Position numbers and translations under genes: made by a program. Source: Stictocephala bisonia (taxonomy: Eukaryota; Arthropoda; Insecta; Hemiptera; Membracidae). From it: a DNA stretch of 64,000 bases. The stretch lies in NCBI GenBank assembly GCA_035578905.1, contig JAQJVL010000001.1, positions 4,146,001 through 4,210,000 on the forward strand, written 5' to 3'. Under the pieces are notes generated by a model. The model ran no database searches and was not told where the DNA came from. It saw only the letters and a program-made list of their open reading frames with translations. Of the stretch, positions 33,000 to 45,129 are shown in pieces (the stretch's first letter is position 1; each line of letters starts with the position of its first letter).

Positions 33000-33445
33000 C
33001 AGAGGTAGTCGCCATATTGGATTTATATCGCATAAGAGCACTGTTGAATGCAGTAGGGATCTGTACCACTGTGGCAGGGATTTGTCCGAAATTTTAAATT
33101 TTCCTATATTTGAAAAAGTATAAAAGTTACTAGTGGACCAACTTTTTAAAAATGTTATTCATTTTTATTTTCATAAAAATCATAAACAAGTATGCATCAA
33201 TCAAATCAATCAAAATAGTGAGTATGCCGCATCAAAACTCACTTTTTTTATTTCAGCATACATCAATATTTTTGAAAATTAAAAAGTTCCCTAGTAATTT
33301 TGTGATTGAATTTAAAAATTTTCAAACGACTTAAAAATTTAAATTTTGTAACAAATCATTAAGCAACAGTGCTGCATCGCATTTAACATTGCTATAATGG
33401 GTTACAAATCAAATATGGCAAGTACCTCTGCAGATTCTTATGTAC
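33000..33445. mobile_element. Foldback element family F, copy 2
   Basis: Begins with an inverted 42-mer-like unit (CAGCAGAGGTAGTCGCCATA). An arm with AAGTATAAAAGTTACTAGTG, a loop and a complementary arm (CCCTAGTAATTTT, TTTTCAAACGACTT) follow. It ends CAACAGTGCTGC and a single forward 42-mer (AAATCAAATATGGCAAGTACC). Unlike copy 1, the 42-mer is not amplified here. Confidence 0.72.
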
Positions 33446-34275
33446 CAGCTAGCTATTTCCTATATTGGTAAAACACAATTAATTTTTTTTATTGAAAGGA
33501 TACGTTCTTTATGGTTAGCACTGTTACGAACTGAAACAACATAAGCAACTAGCCTGGAGTCACAAGTTAGAGGGTTAGGAGAGGAGATTGGTTTCTTTTA
33601 TACCTTTTGGAGAGGAGATTGGAGAGAGAGGCCTTTAGGCCTCTGTGTATAGGCCTAAAAAGCCTAAAAACTATAAAAATTAATAAATGGATTTTAAATA
33701 AAATGATAAATAACAATAACAAGATATCACGAAATACGATATTATACCACGGTAGTTACACCCGCAATTTTAGATGCCAGTGAAACTTTATGATACAATA
33801 GAAATAACGATTTAGATAGAATATAAATAGAGAGAGTCAAAAGGTTCTAGTGCCAAAAAGGATAGAAGACGGCTACAAACTTCAATCGAGTAGTCGAAAA
33901 TCAGAATAACGTTGAAATGGGTATCAGAAAAGGATTAAAATGAATGGGCACATCAGAAAATTACCTTTAAATAAACTAGATCACAAATAGTCGCATTTAT
34001 CGTTGAACTCAAACAGCCAACAACATGGATAACAAATGATACAGAAAGACCTGAAAAAATTAAAAATCACAGAAAAATAGACCATTGGGATTCATTGTCA
34101 TAGCAAACCAAACGACCAAAAGGACCGTTTGCTGAAAGAATGTGATCGTATTGGAAAAAATGATAAGATCGATTACAAAAAATAATTAATTTTTGTATAA
34201 AGAGAAAAAAAGTCAATAAATATATGAAAATAAAAATGATAGTAACAACAGCAAACTAAAAGATATTTTAAAATA
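33446..34275. other. No gene recognised
   Basis: AT-rich. A short duplicated AGAGGAGATTGG string (33580-33625) with an adjacent AGGCCTTTAGGCCT palindrome is the only visible structure. Confidence 0.4.
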
Positions 34276-34280
34276 AAGTA

Positions 34281-35854
34281 CACATCGAGGACTTTAGCTC
34301 TGCGCGCGGAAACAAACTACTACCCATTCAACAAACAAACACAATATGTTTTACGGGTTGCGTTCACGCACTCGCCGCTGAAATGAAGGCGCCAAAACTT
34401 CTTCCCAGGTTCTATATCGGTTACACTTTACTATTTGACAGCTGAACATGTATGGGAAAAAGTATTATAAATTGAAAACATTAAATGTATTGTGGTAACT
34501 GTATTTTTATGGTAGGTCGGAAAGTATGTAAATTTCACAAACACAAGAAATACATTATTATTATTGCTATTATTCCTGCTTCTTTGTCTACTTCATTTAA
34601 AACGACTGTAATAATATTACTTAGACATTTTATTTTTGTAAATAGTTAGTAAAAGGTTGAGTAACTTATAAGTACTTTCTTATAATGAATATATAATGAA
34701 TGTGAATATAATATAATATGAATCTTATAATGATATATGAATGTGACAATCATTTTACTTCATTAGAGTTCTTCAATCCCACTTAACTCTTCCTCCTCCT
34801 CTGAAAGACCGTCACTGTCTGTATCATATTCATTTCCAACTGATATAACAAAAGATTCTATAACATTGTCTATCTGGGGTTTGCCACTGCATAGTCTTTT
34901 TCTATCTTCTCCACGTGCTTGCACTTTCCTAAGACTGGTCTAAATAAATTATTGGACGTCCTTGCTCCCTGTAGCTTTTCAACGCTCTCAAATATGTTAT
35001 CAGTTTTTCTCAGATTTCTGGTTTTTCAACTAACAACTTTCTATTGTTTGCTGTCTTTCTCCAAGTAAACCCTAAATCCTTTAATATGCGTCTCAAACTT
35101 TTATCACAACCTTGAAAGTTTGTTACTTTTTTAGCGCCTCCCTCAATAATTTTAAAGTTGGTACTCTATATTCTTCTATATGAAAATTGTACACTAGTCT
35201 TCTCACTACACATTTATCGAAGTCATTTAAATAGGTAACTGTTTTACGTCGTTGTCAGTTTTTGTTTGGCGTAGTAAAACATGCCTCGCACTGACTACTA
35301 ACATGCAATTTTTTTAAACTCTCTGTTTATTTGAGTTACAACTCGCTCTGATACCCCCGTAGCTGCTGCTGTTCTTTGACGAGCCTTTGCCAACGGAATA
35401 TTTAAAGTTTTTTCGGGCTGCCTCTTCCTTCATAAATTTAAACACGTTAACGATAATTTCGCGGCCCTGACTATGAATTACTCTATTCTTGACTAGCAAC
35501 TTGAACTCATCAGTCATTGTGGAAAATTAACAAACACTACAACTAACAAAATATATCACAAATAAAATACTCGGTAACTACGGCTATATTAATAATAATC
35601 GGTGTAAACCGCACGCACTGGTTTAACAAATAACTAGGCACAAATGACAACCACACTCATCACTGTCACAGAAAAGACTTATTTTAGCCAGGAAGTAGGT
35701 AGGGTTAGTTGTTATTTTCATTACGATGCTCGGTAAGGAGGTTGTTGCAGGTGAGTCAGTGTTTTCAGGACAGAGCGCATAACACTACCCCGCTACTCCT
35801 CCCGCCTATCACCACCCAGCCAAGGCCACGCGCACAGCTAAAGTCCGCGATCTG
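34281..35854 (-). mobile_element. Tc1/mariner-superfamily transposon, 1574 bp, defective
   Basis: Terminal inverted repeats (left CACATCGAGGACTTTAGCTC then TGCGCGCGG; right, complemented, CAGATCGCGGACTTTAGC then TGTGCGCGTGG) are each flanked by TA (34279-34280 and 35855-35856), the expected target duplication. Inside is a minus-strand transposase remnant (34760-35520). The TIRs are about 28 bp. Length and layout fit a once-autonomous element with internal deletion. Confidence 0.85.
34760..35520 (-). pseudogene. DDE transposase remnant with internal deletion
   Basis: The N-terminus MTDEFKLLVKNRVIHSQGRE, then IVNVFKFMKEEA, is typical of a large insect family of mariner-like transposases. Further along, in other frames, come NFQGCDKSLRRILKDLGFTW and REQGRPIIYLDQS. 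That last segment is where the first catalytic Asp of the DDE triad sits (YLDE in active members). The sequence then jumps to an acidic C-terminal tail (DTDSDGLSEEEEELSGIEEL) and stop. Most of the catalytic core is missing and several frameshifts are present, so it is inactive. It lies within its own terminal repeats. Confidence 0.82.
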
Positions 35855-36089
35855 TAATATAGGCCTAAAGCAAAAAATTAGGGCTACTTAAGTATTTTTA
35901 GGATGTAATAAAATTAAAACTGAGTACCCTTTAAATTTTTTATTTAAATTATTTAATACAACATGTTCGCCTTAATAGTCATGTTCAAGTTTAAATTAAA
36001 TAATTCTTTAAGTAAAGTTGTAAAACATGTGGTTTTTGTTAATATTTGATGAAAATGGATTAGTTGGTGATATTTTTAATAATAATTTT

Positions 36090-36570
36090 GAATGTTTAGA
36101 ATCTTATCAAAAATTGGGTTGTATAATTGATTTGTGAGTTCAACATATTCACTGGATTTTCTTGTTGGGCTAAATATATATGTAATTCTTCTGTTGCGTT
36201 CATTTTCTTGTCCTTTTTCATAATATTTAATATTTTCATGTTTTCTTCAATTTTTGTGTACGTGTGGTCTGTAGAGAGCAAGTGTTCAGCGAAGGTGGAT
36301 TTCATTGTAGTTGTGTTATAGCTTCATAGCTTGTATGTGTTCTTGAAAGCGTGTTTTGAATGGTCTTCCAGTTTTTCCAATGTAGAATTTATCACAATAT
36401 GTACAATTAATTTTGTAAATACCTGATTTGTTGTAAATATTGTCATTATTGTGTTCTTTTTGAGATTTTTTATTTAAAATTTTTAATAAATTTAAAATAA
36501 ATGTATGTGCTGTAAATATATTATAAAATGTTAAACTATGTATCAAAATAATTATGGTGTTTGCCATTCT
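36090..36570 (-). mobile_element. Penelope-like element fragment, GIY-YIG endonuclease domain
   Basis: Minus strand: SGIYKINC, KFYIGKTGRPFKTRFQEH, then after a frameshift STFAEHLLSTDHTY and MNATEELHIYLAQ. These are the GIY-YIG core (G-I-Y ... Y-I-G), the catalytic Arg helix, and the later Glu-containing segment of the Penelope-type endonuclease, which nicks target DNA for reverse transcription. A CTYCD knuckle precedes YIG as usual in this family. The RT domain upstream is absent, and a frame break near 36306-36316 makes it dead. Confidence 0.85.
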
Positions 36571-36574
36571 AATG

Positions 36575-37210
36575 GTAGCCTATTACAGGCATAGATATTT
36601 ACACACATGCATAGACGCAGCATCACAACTTAGTAGGCGTTATTAACTATAGGAAATAGTTAACACTTATTACACAAGCATTATATGTTTTATAACATTT
36701 ATATTGACTGATACAGAAAGAATTTCAACACTAGTAGTCGCACTGACATTAATAATTAATAGAGAGGAAATTGTTGTACTGATACAAAAGGAAATATTTA
36801 CGAACTATTTATTCTTCTTTTACGCCTTACTAATAATAAATATAAATTAAAAAATAAAACACTCCAAAGTGTCAAAAACAATAAACTCTATTTCAAAATT
36901 CAACTTGATCATATAAAAGTATTTTATCTCAAATAGTAATATGATTAATTTATTGAGTTAACGATTATTAGCTGACATAGTCCATTTTGCTAACATAAAA
37001 ATGGCAAGTGGAAAGACTTAATCAGCATATGAACATTTTCATTTTCCTTCCCTTGTAAATTCCCTGCTTTTAACACCCACTCTTGGCATATCTATTCCCT
37101 TTCTCTAGGAATCGAAGTATTATAGTTTGTGTCATGGAAGAGAAATAAAACGTCGTTCGTGTTCAGGTGGACCTATATTTTACATTTAGGGGATGGATGA
37201 GATGACAAGT
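36575..37210. other. No gene recognised
   Basis: AT-rich intron sequence between the Penelope-like fragment and the degenerate edge of the 102/104-bp array. Confidence 0.4.
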
Positions 37211-37214
37211 CAAG

Positions 37215-37690
37215 TTGAATCTTATGTGAGGGCTCGTTGATTTGTCTTGTGTCGTTGGTCGAGGTTATCAAGTCTTGTGCGGTAGGTGCCAGTGACCGTC
37301 ATGTTAGCCTATGTCTTGTGTGGTGGGTAGTAGGGCCTGTTAAATCCTGTCTTGTGTAGTCATATCAGTACCACTGTACGTGAATGGGCACGTGGGTGGG
37401 TCAATACCATTGTAGTGTGCCCATTAAGTCCGACATCTCACAGTTATCTAAGAAACAAACAAAAGCCTTGATATTCCGCAATTTTGTTATTCTATTTCCA
37501 TTAGTAAAGTCGATGACATCTATCAGGTCATGTCTTGTGTTAGACATGACAACACACACAAAACATGACGGCTTTGGGTAGGTGCCAATGACCGTCATGT
37601 CTTGTATGGTGGTCGGAGAACCCGTTAATTCATGTATTGCGTAGTTGGTGGCAGTCCCTATCCAGTCATGTCTTGAGTGGTGGTTTGGGA
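37215..37690 (+). repeat. Degenerate left edge of the 102/104-bp array
   Basis: Diverged units (GGTGCCAGTGACCGTCATGT, GTGGTGGGTAGTAGGGCC, TTGCGTAGTTGGTGGCAG) are separated by unrelated sequence, including one or two units of the GGGTGGG 36-bp family at 37366-37415 (CAGTACCACTGTACGTG). Edge units are far more diverged than the core, as expected if unequal exchange homogenises only the interior. Confidence 0.75.
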
Positions 37691-37691
37691 T

Positions 37692-38370
37692 TGCAAATAT
37701 TTTCAACATATCGATAGGCCTATATCGAATTACCGTTATATTGCAAACCAAATATCGATCTAACGATAGTACCGAAAGAAACATATCGATATATTGAACT
37801 GTAAATTATTTATCTGCTTAAAATTATGCACTAACTCTTATGTCATGTCCAAAATTACACTCATGTTTAGCTGTCACTACTTAGAATAACTACTGCATGT
37901 TAAAATGAATACATTTATCTATACGATAGAAATAGTGATCTGTGGGGTTGAATGAAAAAATTCAAAATAAGAAATACCTTTCATTATTAAGTTAACTATA
38001 AAAGAGTAATGTAATGCATCCTAGAGTGAGCGTTGCCAAATCATACACAACTTCATTCATCCGCTCCACCCACTGGTCTACGTCTACAATAAACTACATT
38101 TAAATGCATTAACCTCAAGTAAAAAAACATATTAAAGTAACTTTATTATATCAATGCATGTTTTGTACGCATAAAAGGCAATTTAAATGAGTTTTTCAAT
38201 CGTGATGATTTTGAGTAGGGAGACTAACCTCAATATTTAGTGACATGATATATCGGACCAAAATATCGAAATGGCCGATATTAACGAAAGGGAATATCGA
38301 TACTAATATATCGATATATCGAAATGTATTTATCGATATTTCCGAAATATCGATATCGTTACCATCTCTA
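37692..38370. mobile_element. Insertion rich in ATATCGAT motifs, interrupting the array
   Basis: Non-array sequence between two repeat units. Both ends are packed with TATCGATA/ATATCGAT-type motifs (37709-37792 and 38250-38358) in inverted arrangement; the right end reads CGATATCGTTACCATCTCTAG. The middle is AT-rich without coding. I infer a non-autonomous DNA transposon with palindromic subterminal repeats. TATCGATA is also the DRE/BEAF-type motif of Drosophila, so a regulatory reading is possible. Confidence 0.5.
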
Positions 38371-41300
38371 GTGGTGGGTGCCAGTGACCGTTATGTCTTG
38401 TGTGGTGTGCGGAGAACCCTTTAATTCCTGTCTTGCGAAATTGGTGGCAGTGCCTATCTAGTCATGTCTTGAGTGGTGGGTGCCAATGACCGTCATGTCT
38501 TGTGTGGTGGGTGGAGAACCCGTTAATTTATGTACTGCGTAGTTGGTGGTAGTGCCTATCAAGTCATGTCTTGAGTGGTAGGTGCCAGTGACCGTCATGT
38601 CTTGTGTGGTGGGTGGAGAACCCGTTAATTTATGTATTGCGTAGTTGGTGGTAGTGCCTATCAAGTCATGTCTTGAGTGGTGGGTGGAGAACCCGTTAAT
38701 TTATGTATTGCGTAGTTGGTGGTAGTGCCTATCAAGTCATGTCTTGAGTGGTGGGTGCCAATGACCGTCATGTCTTGAGTGGTGGGTGGAGAACCCGTTA
38801 ATTTATGTATTGCGTAGTTGGTGGTAGTGCCTATCAAGTCATGTCTTGAGTGGTGGGTGCCAATGACAGTCATGTCTTGAGTGGTGGGTGGAGAACCCGT
38901 TAATTTATGTATTGCGTAGTTGGTGGTAGTGCCTATCAAGTCATGTCTTGAGTGGTAGGTGCCAATGACAGTCATGTCTTGAGTGGTGGGTGGAGAACCC
39001 GTTAATTTATGTATTGCGTAGTTGGTGGTAGTGCCTATCAAGTCATGTCTTGAGTGGTGGGTGCCAATGACCGTCATGTCTCGAGTGGTGGGTGGAGAAC
39101 CCGTTAATTTATGTATTGCGTAGTTGGTGGTAGTGCCTATCAAGTCATGTCTTGAGTGGTGGGTGCCAATGACCGTCATGTCTTGAGTGGTGGATGGAGA
39201 ACCCGTTAATTTATGTATTGCGTAGTTGATGGTAGTGCCTATCAAGTTATGTCTCTTGAGTGATGGGTGCCAGTGACCGTCATGTCTTGAGTGGTGGGTG
39301 CAGAACCCGTTAATTTATGTATTGCGTAGTTGGTGGTAGTGCCTATCAAGTTTTGTCTCTTGAGTGGTGGGTGCCAGTGACCGTCATGTCTTGAGTGGTC
39401 GGTGGAGAACCCGTTAATTTATGTATTGCGTAGTTGGTGGTAGTGCCTATCAAGTCATGTCTTGAGTGGTGGGTGCCAGTGACCGTCATGTCTTGTGTGG
39501 TGGGTGGAGAATCCGTTAATTTATGTATTGCGTAGTTGGTGGTAGTGCCTATAAAGTTATGTCTCTTGAGTGATGGGTGCCAGTGACCGTCATGTCTTGT
39601 GTGGTGGGTGGAAAACCCGTTAATTTATGTATTGCGTAGTTGGTGGTAGTGCCTATCAAGTCATGTCTTGAGTGGTGGGTGCCAGTGACCGTCATGTCTT
39701 GTGTGGTGGGTGGAGAACCCGTTAATTTATGTATTGCGTAGTTGGTGGTAGTGCCTATCAAGTTATATCTCTTGAGTGATGGGTGCCAGTGAACGTCATG
39801 TCTTGTGTGGTGGGTGGAAAACCCGTTAATTTATGTATAGCTTAGTTGTTGGTAGTGCCTATCAAGTTATGTCTCTTGAGTGGTGGGTGCCAGTGACCGT
39901 CATGTCTTGAGTGGTGGGTGGAGAACCCGTTAATTTATGTATTGCGTAGTTGGTGGTAGTGCCTATCAAGTCATGTCTTGAGTGGTGGGTGCCAGTGACC
40001 GTCATGTCTTGTGTGGTGGGTGGAGAACCCGTTAATTTATGTATTGCGTAGTTGGTGGTAGTGCCTATCAAGTTATGTCTCTTGAGTGATGGGTGCCAGT
40101 GACCGTCATGTCTTGTGTGGTGGGTGGAAAACCCGTTAATTTATGTATTGCGTAGTTGGTGGTAGTGCCTATCAAGTCATGTCTTGAGTGGTGGGTGCCA
40201 GTGACCGTCATGTCTTGTGTGGTGGGTGGAGAACCCGTTAATTTATGTATTGCGTAGTTGGTGGTAGTGCCTATCAAGTTATGTCTCTTGAGTGATGGGT
40301 GCCAGTGACCGTCATGTCTTGTGTGGTGGGTGGAAAACCCGTTAATTTATGTATTGCGTAGTTGGTGGTAGTGCCTATCAAGTTTTGTCTCTTGAGTGGT
40401 GGGTGCCAGTGACCGTCATGTCTTGTGTGGTGGGTGGAGAACCCGTTAATTTATGTATTGCGTAGTTGGTGGTAGTGCCTATCAAGTTATGTCTCTTGAG
40501 TGGTGGGTGCCAGTGACCGTCATGTCTTGTGTGGTGGGTGGAGAACCCGTTAATTTATGTATTGCGTAGTTGGTGGTAGTGCCTATCAAGTTTTGTCTCT
40601 TGAGTGGTGGGTGCCAGTGACCGTCATGTCTTGAGTGGTGGGTGGAGAACCCGTTAATTTATGTATTGCGTAGTTGGTGGTAGTGCCTATCAAGTCATGT
40701 CTTGAGTGGTGGGTGCCAGTGACTGTCATGTCTTGTGTGGTGGGTGGAGAACCCATTAATTTATGTATTACGTAGTTGGTGGTAGTGCCTATCAAGTTAT
40801 ATCTCTGGAGTGATGAGTGCCAGTGACCGTCATGTCTTGTGTGGTGGGTGGAAAACCCGTTAATTTATGTATTGCGTAGTTGTTGGTAGTGCCTATCAAG
40901 TCATGTCTTGAATGGTGGGTGCCAATGACCGTCATGTCTCGAGTGGTGGGTGGAGAACCCGTTAATTTATGTATTGCGTAGTTGGTGGTAGTGCCTATCA
41001 AGTTTTGTCTCTTGAGTGGTGGGTGCCAGTGACCGTCATGTCTTGAGTGGTCGGTGGAGAACCCGTTAATTTATGTATTGCGTAGTTGGTGGTAGTGCCT
41101 ATCAAGTCATGTCTTGAGAGGTGGGTGCCAGTGACCGTCATGTCTTGTGTGGTGGGTGGAGAACCCGTTAATTTATGTATTGCGTAGTTGGTGGTAGTGC
41201 CTATCAAGTTATATCTCTTGAGTGATGGGTGCCAGTGACCGTCATGTCTTGTGTGGTGGGTGGAAAACCCGTTAATTTATGTATAGCTTAGTTGTTGGTA

Positions 41301-43800
41301 GTGCCTATCAAGTTATGTCTCTTGAGTGGTGGGGGCCAGTGACCGTCATGTCTTGAGTGGTGGGTGGAGAACCCGTTAATTTATGTATTGCGTAGTTGGT
41401 GGTAGTGCCTATCAAGTCATGTCTTGAGTGGTGGGTGCCAGTGACCGTCATGTCTTGTGTGGTGGGTGGAGAATCCGTTAATTTATGTATTGCGTAGTTG
41501 GTGGTAGTGCCTATCAAGTTATGTCTCTTGAGTGATGGGTGCCAGTGACCGTCATGTCTTGTGTGGTGGGTGGAAAACCCGTTAATTTATGTATTGCGTA
41601 GTTGGTGGTAGTGCCTATCAAGTCATGTCTTGAGTGGTGGGTGCCAGTGACCGTCATGTCTTGTGTGGTGGGTGGAGAACCCGTTAATTTATGTATTGCG
41701 TAGTTGGTGGTAGTGCCTATCAAGTCATGTCTTGAGTGGTGGGTGCTAGTGACCGTCATATCTTGTGTGGTGGGTGGAGAACCCGTTAATTTATGTATTG
41801 CGTAGTTGGTGGTAGTGCCTATCAAGTCATGTCTTGAGTGGTGGGTGCCAATGACAGTCATGTCTTGAGTGGTGGATGGAGAACCCGTTAATTTATGTAT
41901 TGCGTAGTTGGTGGTAGTGCCTATCAAGTCATGTCTTGAGTGGTGGGTGCCAATGACCGTCATGTCTTGAGTGGTGGGTGGAGAACCCGTTAATTTATGT
42001 ATTGCGTAGTTGGTGGTAGTGCCTATCAAGTTATGTCTCTTGAGTGATGAGTGCCAGTGACCGTCATGTCTTGTGTGGTGGGTGGAAAACCCGTTAATTT
42101 ATGTATAGCTTAGTTGTTGGTAGTGCCTATCAAGTTATGTCTCTTGAGTGGTGGGTGCCAGTGACCGTCATGTCTTGAGTGGTGGGTGGAGAACCCGTTA
42201 ATTTATGTATTGCGTAGTTGGTGGTAGTGCCTATCAAGTTATGTCTCTTGAGTGATGGGTGCCAGTGACCGTCATGTCTTGTGTGGTGGGTGGAAAACCC
42301 GTTAATTTATGTATTGCGTAGTTGGTGGTAGTGCCTATCAAGTTTTGTCTCTTGAGTGGTGGGTGCCAGTGACCGTCATGTCTTGTGTGGTGGGTGGAGA
42401 ACCCGTTAATTTATGTATTGCGTAGTTGGTGGTAGTGCCTATCAAGTCATGTCTTGAGTGGTGGGTGCCAATGACCGTCATATCTTGAGTGGTGGGTGGA
42501 GAACCCGTTAATTTATGTATTGCGTAGTTGGTGGTAGTGCCTATCAAGTCATGTCTCGAGTGGTGGGTGCCAGTGACCATCATGTCTTGTGTGGTGGGTG
42601 GAGAACCCGTAAATTTATGTATTGCTTAGTTGGTGGTAGTGCCTATCAAGTTATGTCTCTTGAGTGGTGGGTGCCAGTGACCGTCATGTCTTGAGTGGTG
42701 GGTGGAGAACCCGTTAATTTATGTATTGCGTAGTTGGTGGTAGTGCCTATCAAGTCATGTCTTGAGTGGTGGGTGCCAGTGACCGTCATATCTTGTGTGG
42801 TGGGTGGAGAACCCGTTAATTTATGTATTGCGTAGTTGGTGGTAGTGCCTATCAAGTCATGTCTTGAGTGGTGGGTGCCAGTGACAGTCATGTCTTGAGT
42901 GGTGGATGGAGAACCCGTTAATTTATGTATTGCGTAGTTGGTGGTAGTGCCTATCAAGTCATGTCTTGAGTGGTGGGTGCCAATGACCGTCATGTCTTGA
43001 GTGGTGGGTGGAGAACCCGTTAATTTATGTATTGCGTAGTTGGTGGTAGTGCCTAACAAGTCATGTCTTGAGTGGAGGGTGCCAATGACCGTCATATCTT
43101 GTGTGGTGGGTGGAAAACCCGTTAATTTATGTATTGCGTAGTTAGTGGTAGTGCCTATCAAGTCATGTCTTGAGTGGTGGGTGCCAGTGACCGTCATATC
43201 TTTTGTGGTGGGTGGAGAACCCGTTAATTTATGTATTGCGTAGTTGGTGTTAGTGCCTATCAAGTCATGTCTTGAGTGGTGGGTGCCAATGACCGTCATA
43301 TCTTGAGTGGTGGGTGGAGAACCCGATAATTTATGTATTGCGTAGTTGGTGGTAGTGCCTATCAAGTCATGTCTTGAGTGGTGGGTGCCAGTGACCGTCA
43401 TGTCTTGTGTGGTGGGTGGAGAACCCGTTAATTTATGTATTGCGTAGTTGGTGGTAGTGCCTATCAAGTTATGTCTCTTCAGTGATGGGTGCCAGTGACC
43501 GTCATGTCTTGTGTGGTGGGTAGAGAACCCGTTAATTTATGTATTGCGTAGTTGGTGGTAGTGCTATCAAGTCATGTCTTGAGTGGTGGGTGCCAGTGAC
43601 AGTCATGTCTTCTGTGGTGGGTAGAGAACCCGTTAATTCATGTATTGCGTAGTTGGTGGTAGCGCCTAACAAGTCATGTCTTGAGTGGTGGGTGCCAGTA
43701 ACCGCCATGTCTTGTGTGGTGGGTGGAGAACCCGTTAATTCTTGTATTGCTTAGTTGGTGGTAGTGCCTATCAAGTCATGTCTTGAGTGCTGGGTGTGTC
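38371..43800 (+). repeat. 102/104-bp tandem array, about 53 units, with dimeric higher-order repeat
   Basis: The unit runs TTGAGTGGTGGGTGCCAGTG ... CGTCATGTCTTGTGTGGTGG ... GAACCCGTTAATTTATG ... GCGTAGTTGGTGG ... GCCTATCAAGTCATGTC. Two forms exist: 102 bp (CAAGTCATGTCTTGAG) and 104 bp (CAAGTTATGTCTCTTGAG). From about 39240 to 42700 they often alternate, giving a 206-bp higher-order repeat (for example 39961, 40063, 40167, 40269, 40373). Each unit contains an internal near-duplicate of about 31 bp (CATGTCTTGxGTGGTGGGTG), and one unit near 38690 has lost exactly that much. The 102-bp form is 34 codons, so the minus strand shows many spurious open frames. Confidence 0.96.
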
Positions 43801-43984
43801 AAGTGATGGGACCATAATATCAAGTCTTGTGTGGTGGGTTGAAGAAACTGTTCAGTCGTGTAGGCCTAAGTTATTTAGACTTCTGCAAATGCATAAAAAA
43901 CTAATGTTATTAACTTTGATTTAAAGCCACAGCTTTATGAAAACCCATTAAAGCTTCATATTACTTATAATCACTCAGCGAACA

Positions 43985-44625
43985 TTACTGTCCTCACATT
44001 AAGAAAGTTACTCATGTTAAATATTTAGGCGTAATGTTGGATGAAAATGTTTCATGGAAACAACACATATGTCAATTACAGACTCAACTACGCAAAAGCA
44101 TACGATCATTCTATTTTTAAGAAACCCTCTATCCGACGATTTGATGCGTATGCTTTGCTTTATTTTGCTTTAATTCACTTACGTTTAGTGTATGGTATAG
44201 AGCTTTGGGGTGAAGCCAGCAACAATGTTCTAAATCCATTAGAAATCACACAAAAACACTTTATTGGAATCATTTCACTAAAATCTAAGATTGAAACCTT
44301 CGTGCCACTGTTTCGTTTTTTCAAAATACTTCCGTTAAAATACACTTTCATATTTAAAGTGCTTAAGACATTTTTCATTCGAAGTGGAAATGACGAAACA
44401 AAGCAATTTCAATTTTATAGCTGCTTTAAAGTTTACTTTTATCAAACCAAAGGTAAAAAAATGATTTGTTGAAAAACATTTTTATTTCTAGGTCCACATA
44501 TATTTAATAAATTACCAGAAGAATTAAAGCATGCCAAAAATGTCAACTTATTTCAAATAAAATTAAAACTACGGCTTCTTGATAAAGATGATATTGATGA
44601 TTTACTTATGATACTACAATAAATT
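43985..44625 (+). mobile_element. Non-LTR retrotransposon 3' part, RT C-terminal region
   Basis: Translation gives KKVTHVKYLGVMLDENVSWK then QHICQLQTQLRKS. After a frame shift come SIRRFDAYALLYFALIHLRL, VYGIELWGEAS, LFRFFKILPLKYTFIFKVLK and GPHIFNKLPEELKHAKN, ending LLMILQ then stop. VKYLGV.LD....W..H is the thumb-region motif of Jockey/CR1-type reverse transcriptases. At least two frame breaks (near 44090 and 44470) and no upstream catalytic domain: a 5'-truncated dead copy abutting the end of the 102/104-bp array. The 143-codon frame at 44041-44472 is its intact middle. Confidence 0.88.
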
Positions 44626-44629
44626 TTTT

Positions 44630-45125
44630 TCTCTGTTTATAAAAATTAAGTTTAATTCCTGTTTCTCCTCTTTGTTAGTAGGCCCCTATAATGTAATGAC
44701 ACTGCAGTGGGCAGCTAAATTTTACTAGTTAATTTTAGACTGTCTAGTGTAAGTTTTTATGTTTATTTATTTTGTGCTTGTCTCTCTACTTGACACGATG
44801 GCAAGTTATTCCAAGTTTTAGAATTATTTTTGAAATTGATTTTTTATTGTGGAATAAATATTTTCTTATTCTAGTTTAATCCATTCGTTCAGAGGGCTCA
44901 GAAAGCTATGACAATAATCATTTAATCAATAAATTGTCAAAGCAATATTAAACAAAATATGAATGGTTTCTTGAGTCAATCGTCTTATTTTTTAAACTTG
45001 CCGATTTTTCATAATTTTACGTTAAGTACATCAAGGTTTATCTTGTTTGAAGGAGAATGGTACATCTACATTAATTGTAAACTGGATACAAACTGATATT
45101 TACTAAAACACTAATAATAATCAAT
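44630..45125. other. Retroelement 3'UTR, then AT-rich sequence
   Basis: The first 250 bases likely belong to the 3'UTR of the retrotransposon at 43985-44625 (AATAAATATTTTCTTATTC near 44852). No gene seen. Confidence 0.35.
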
Positions 45126-45129
45126 AATA

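Noticed and set aside
38458..43467. Many minus-strand open frames (up to 273 codons) reading MIGTTTNYAIHKLTGS repeats
   Set aside because: They follow the 102-bp period (34 codons) and break at every 104-bp unit; no start context or conservation, so they are artefacts of the array.
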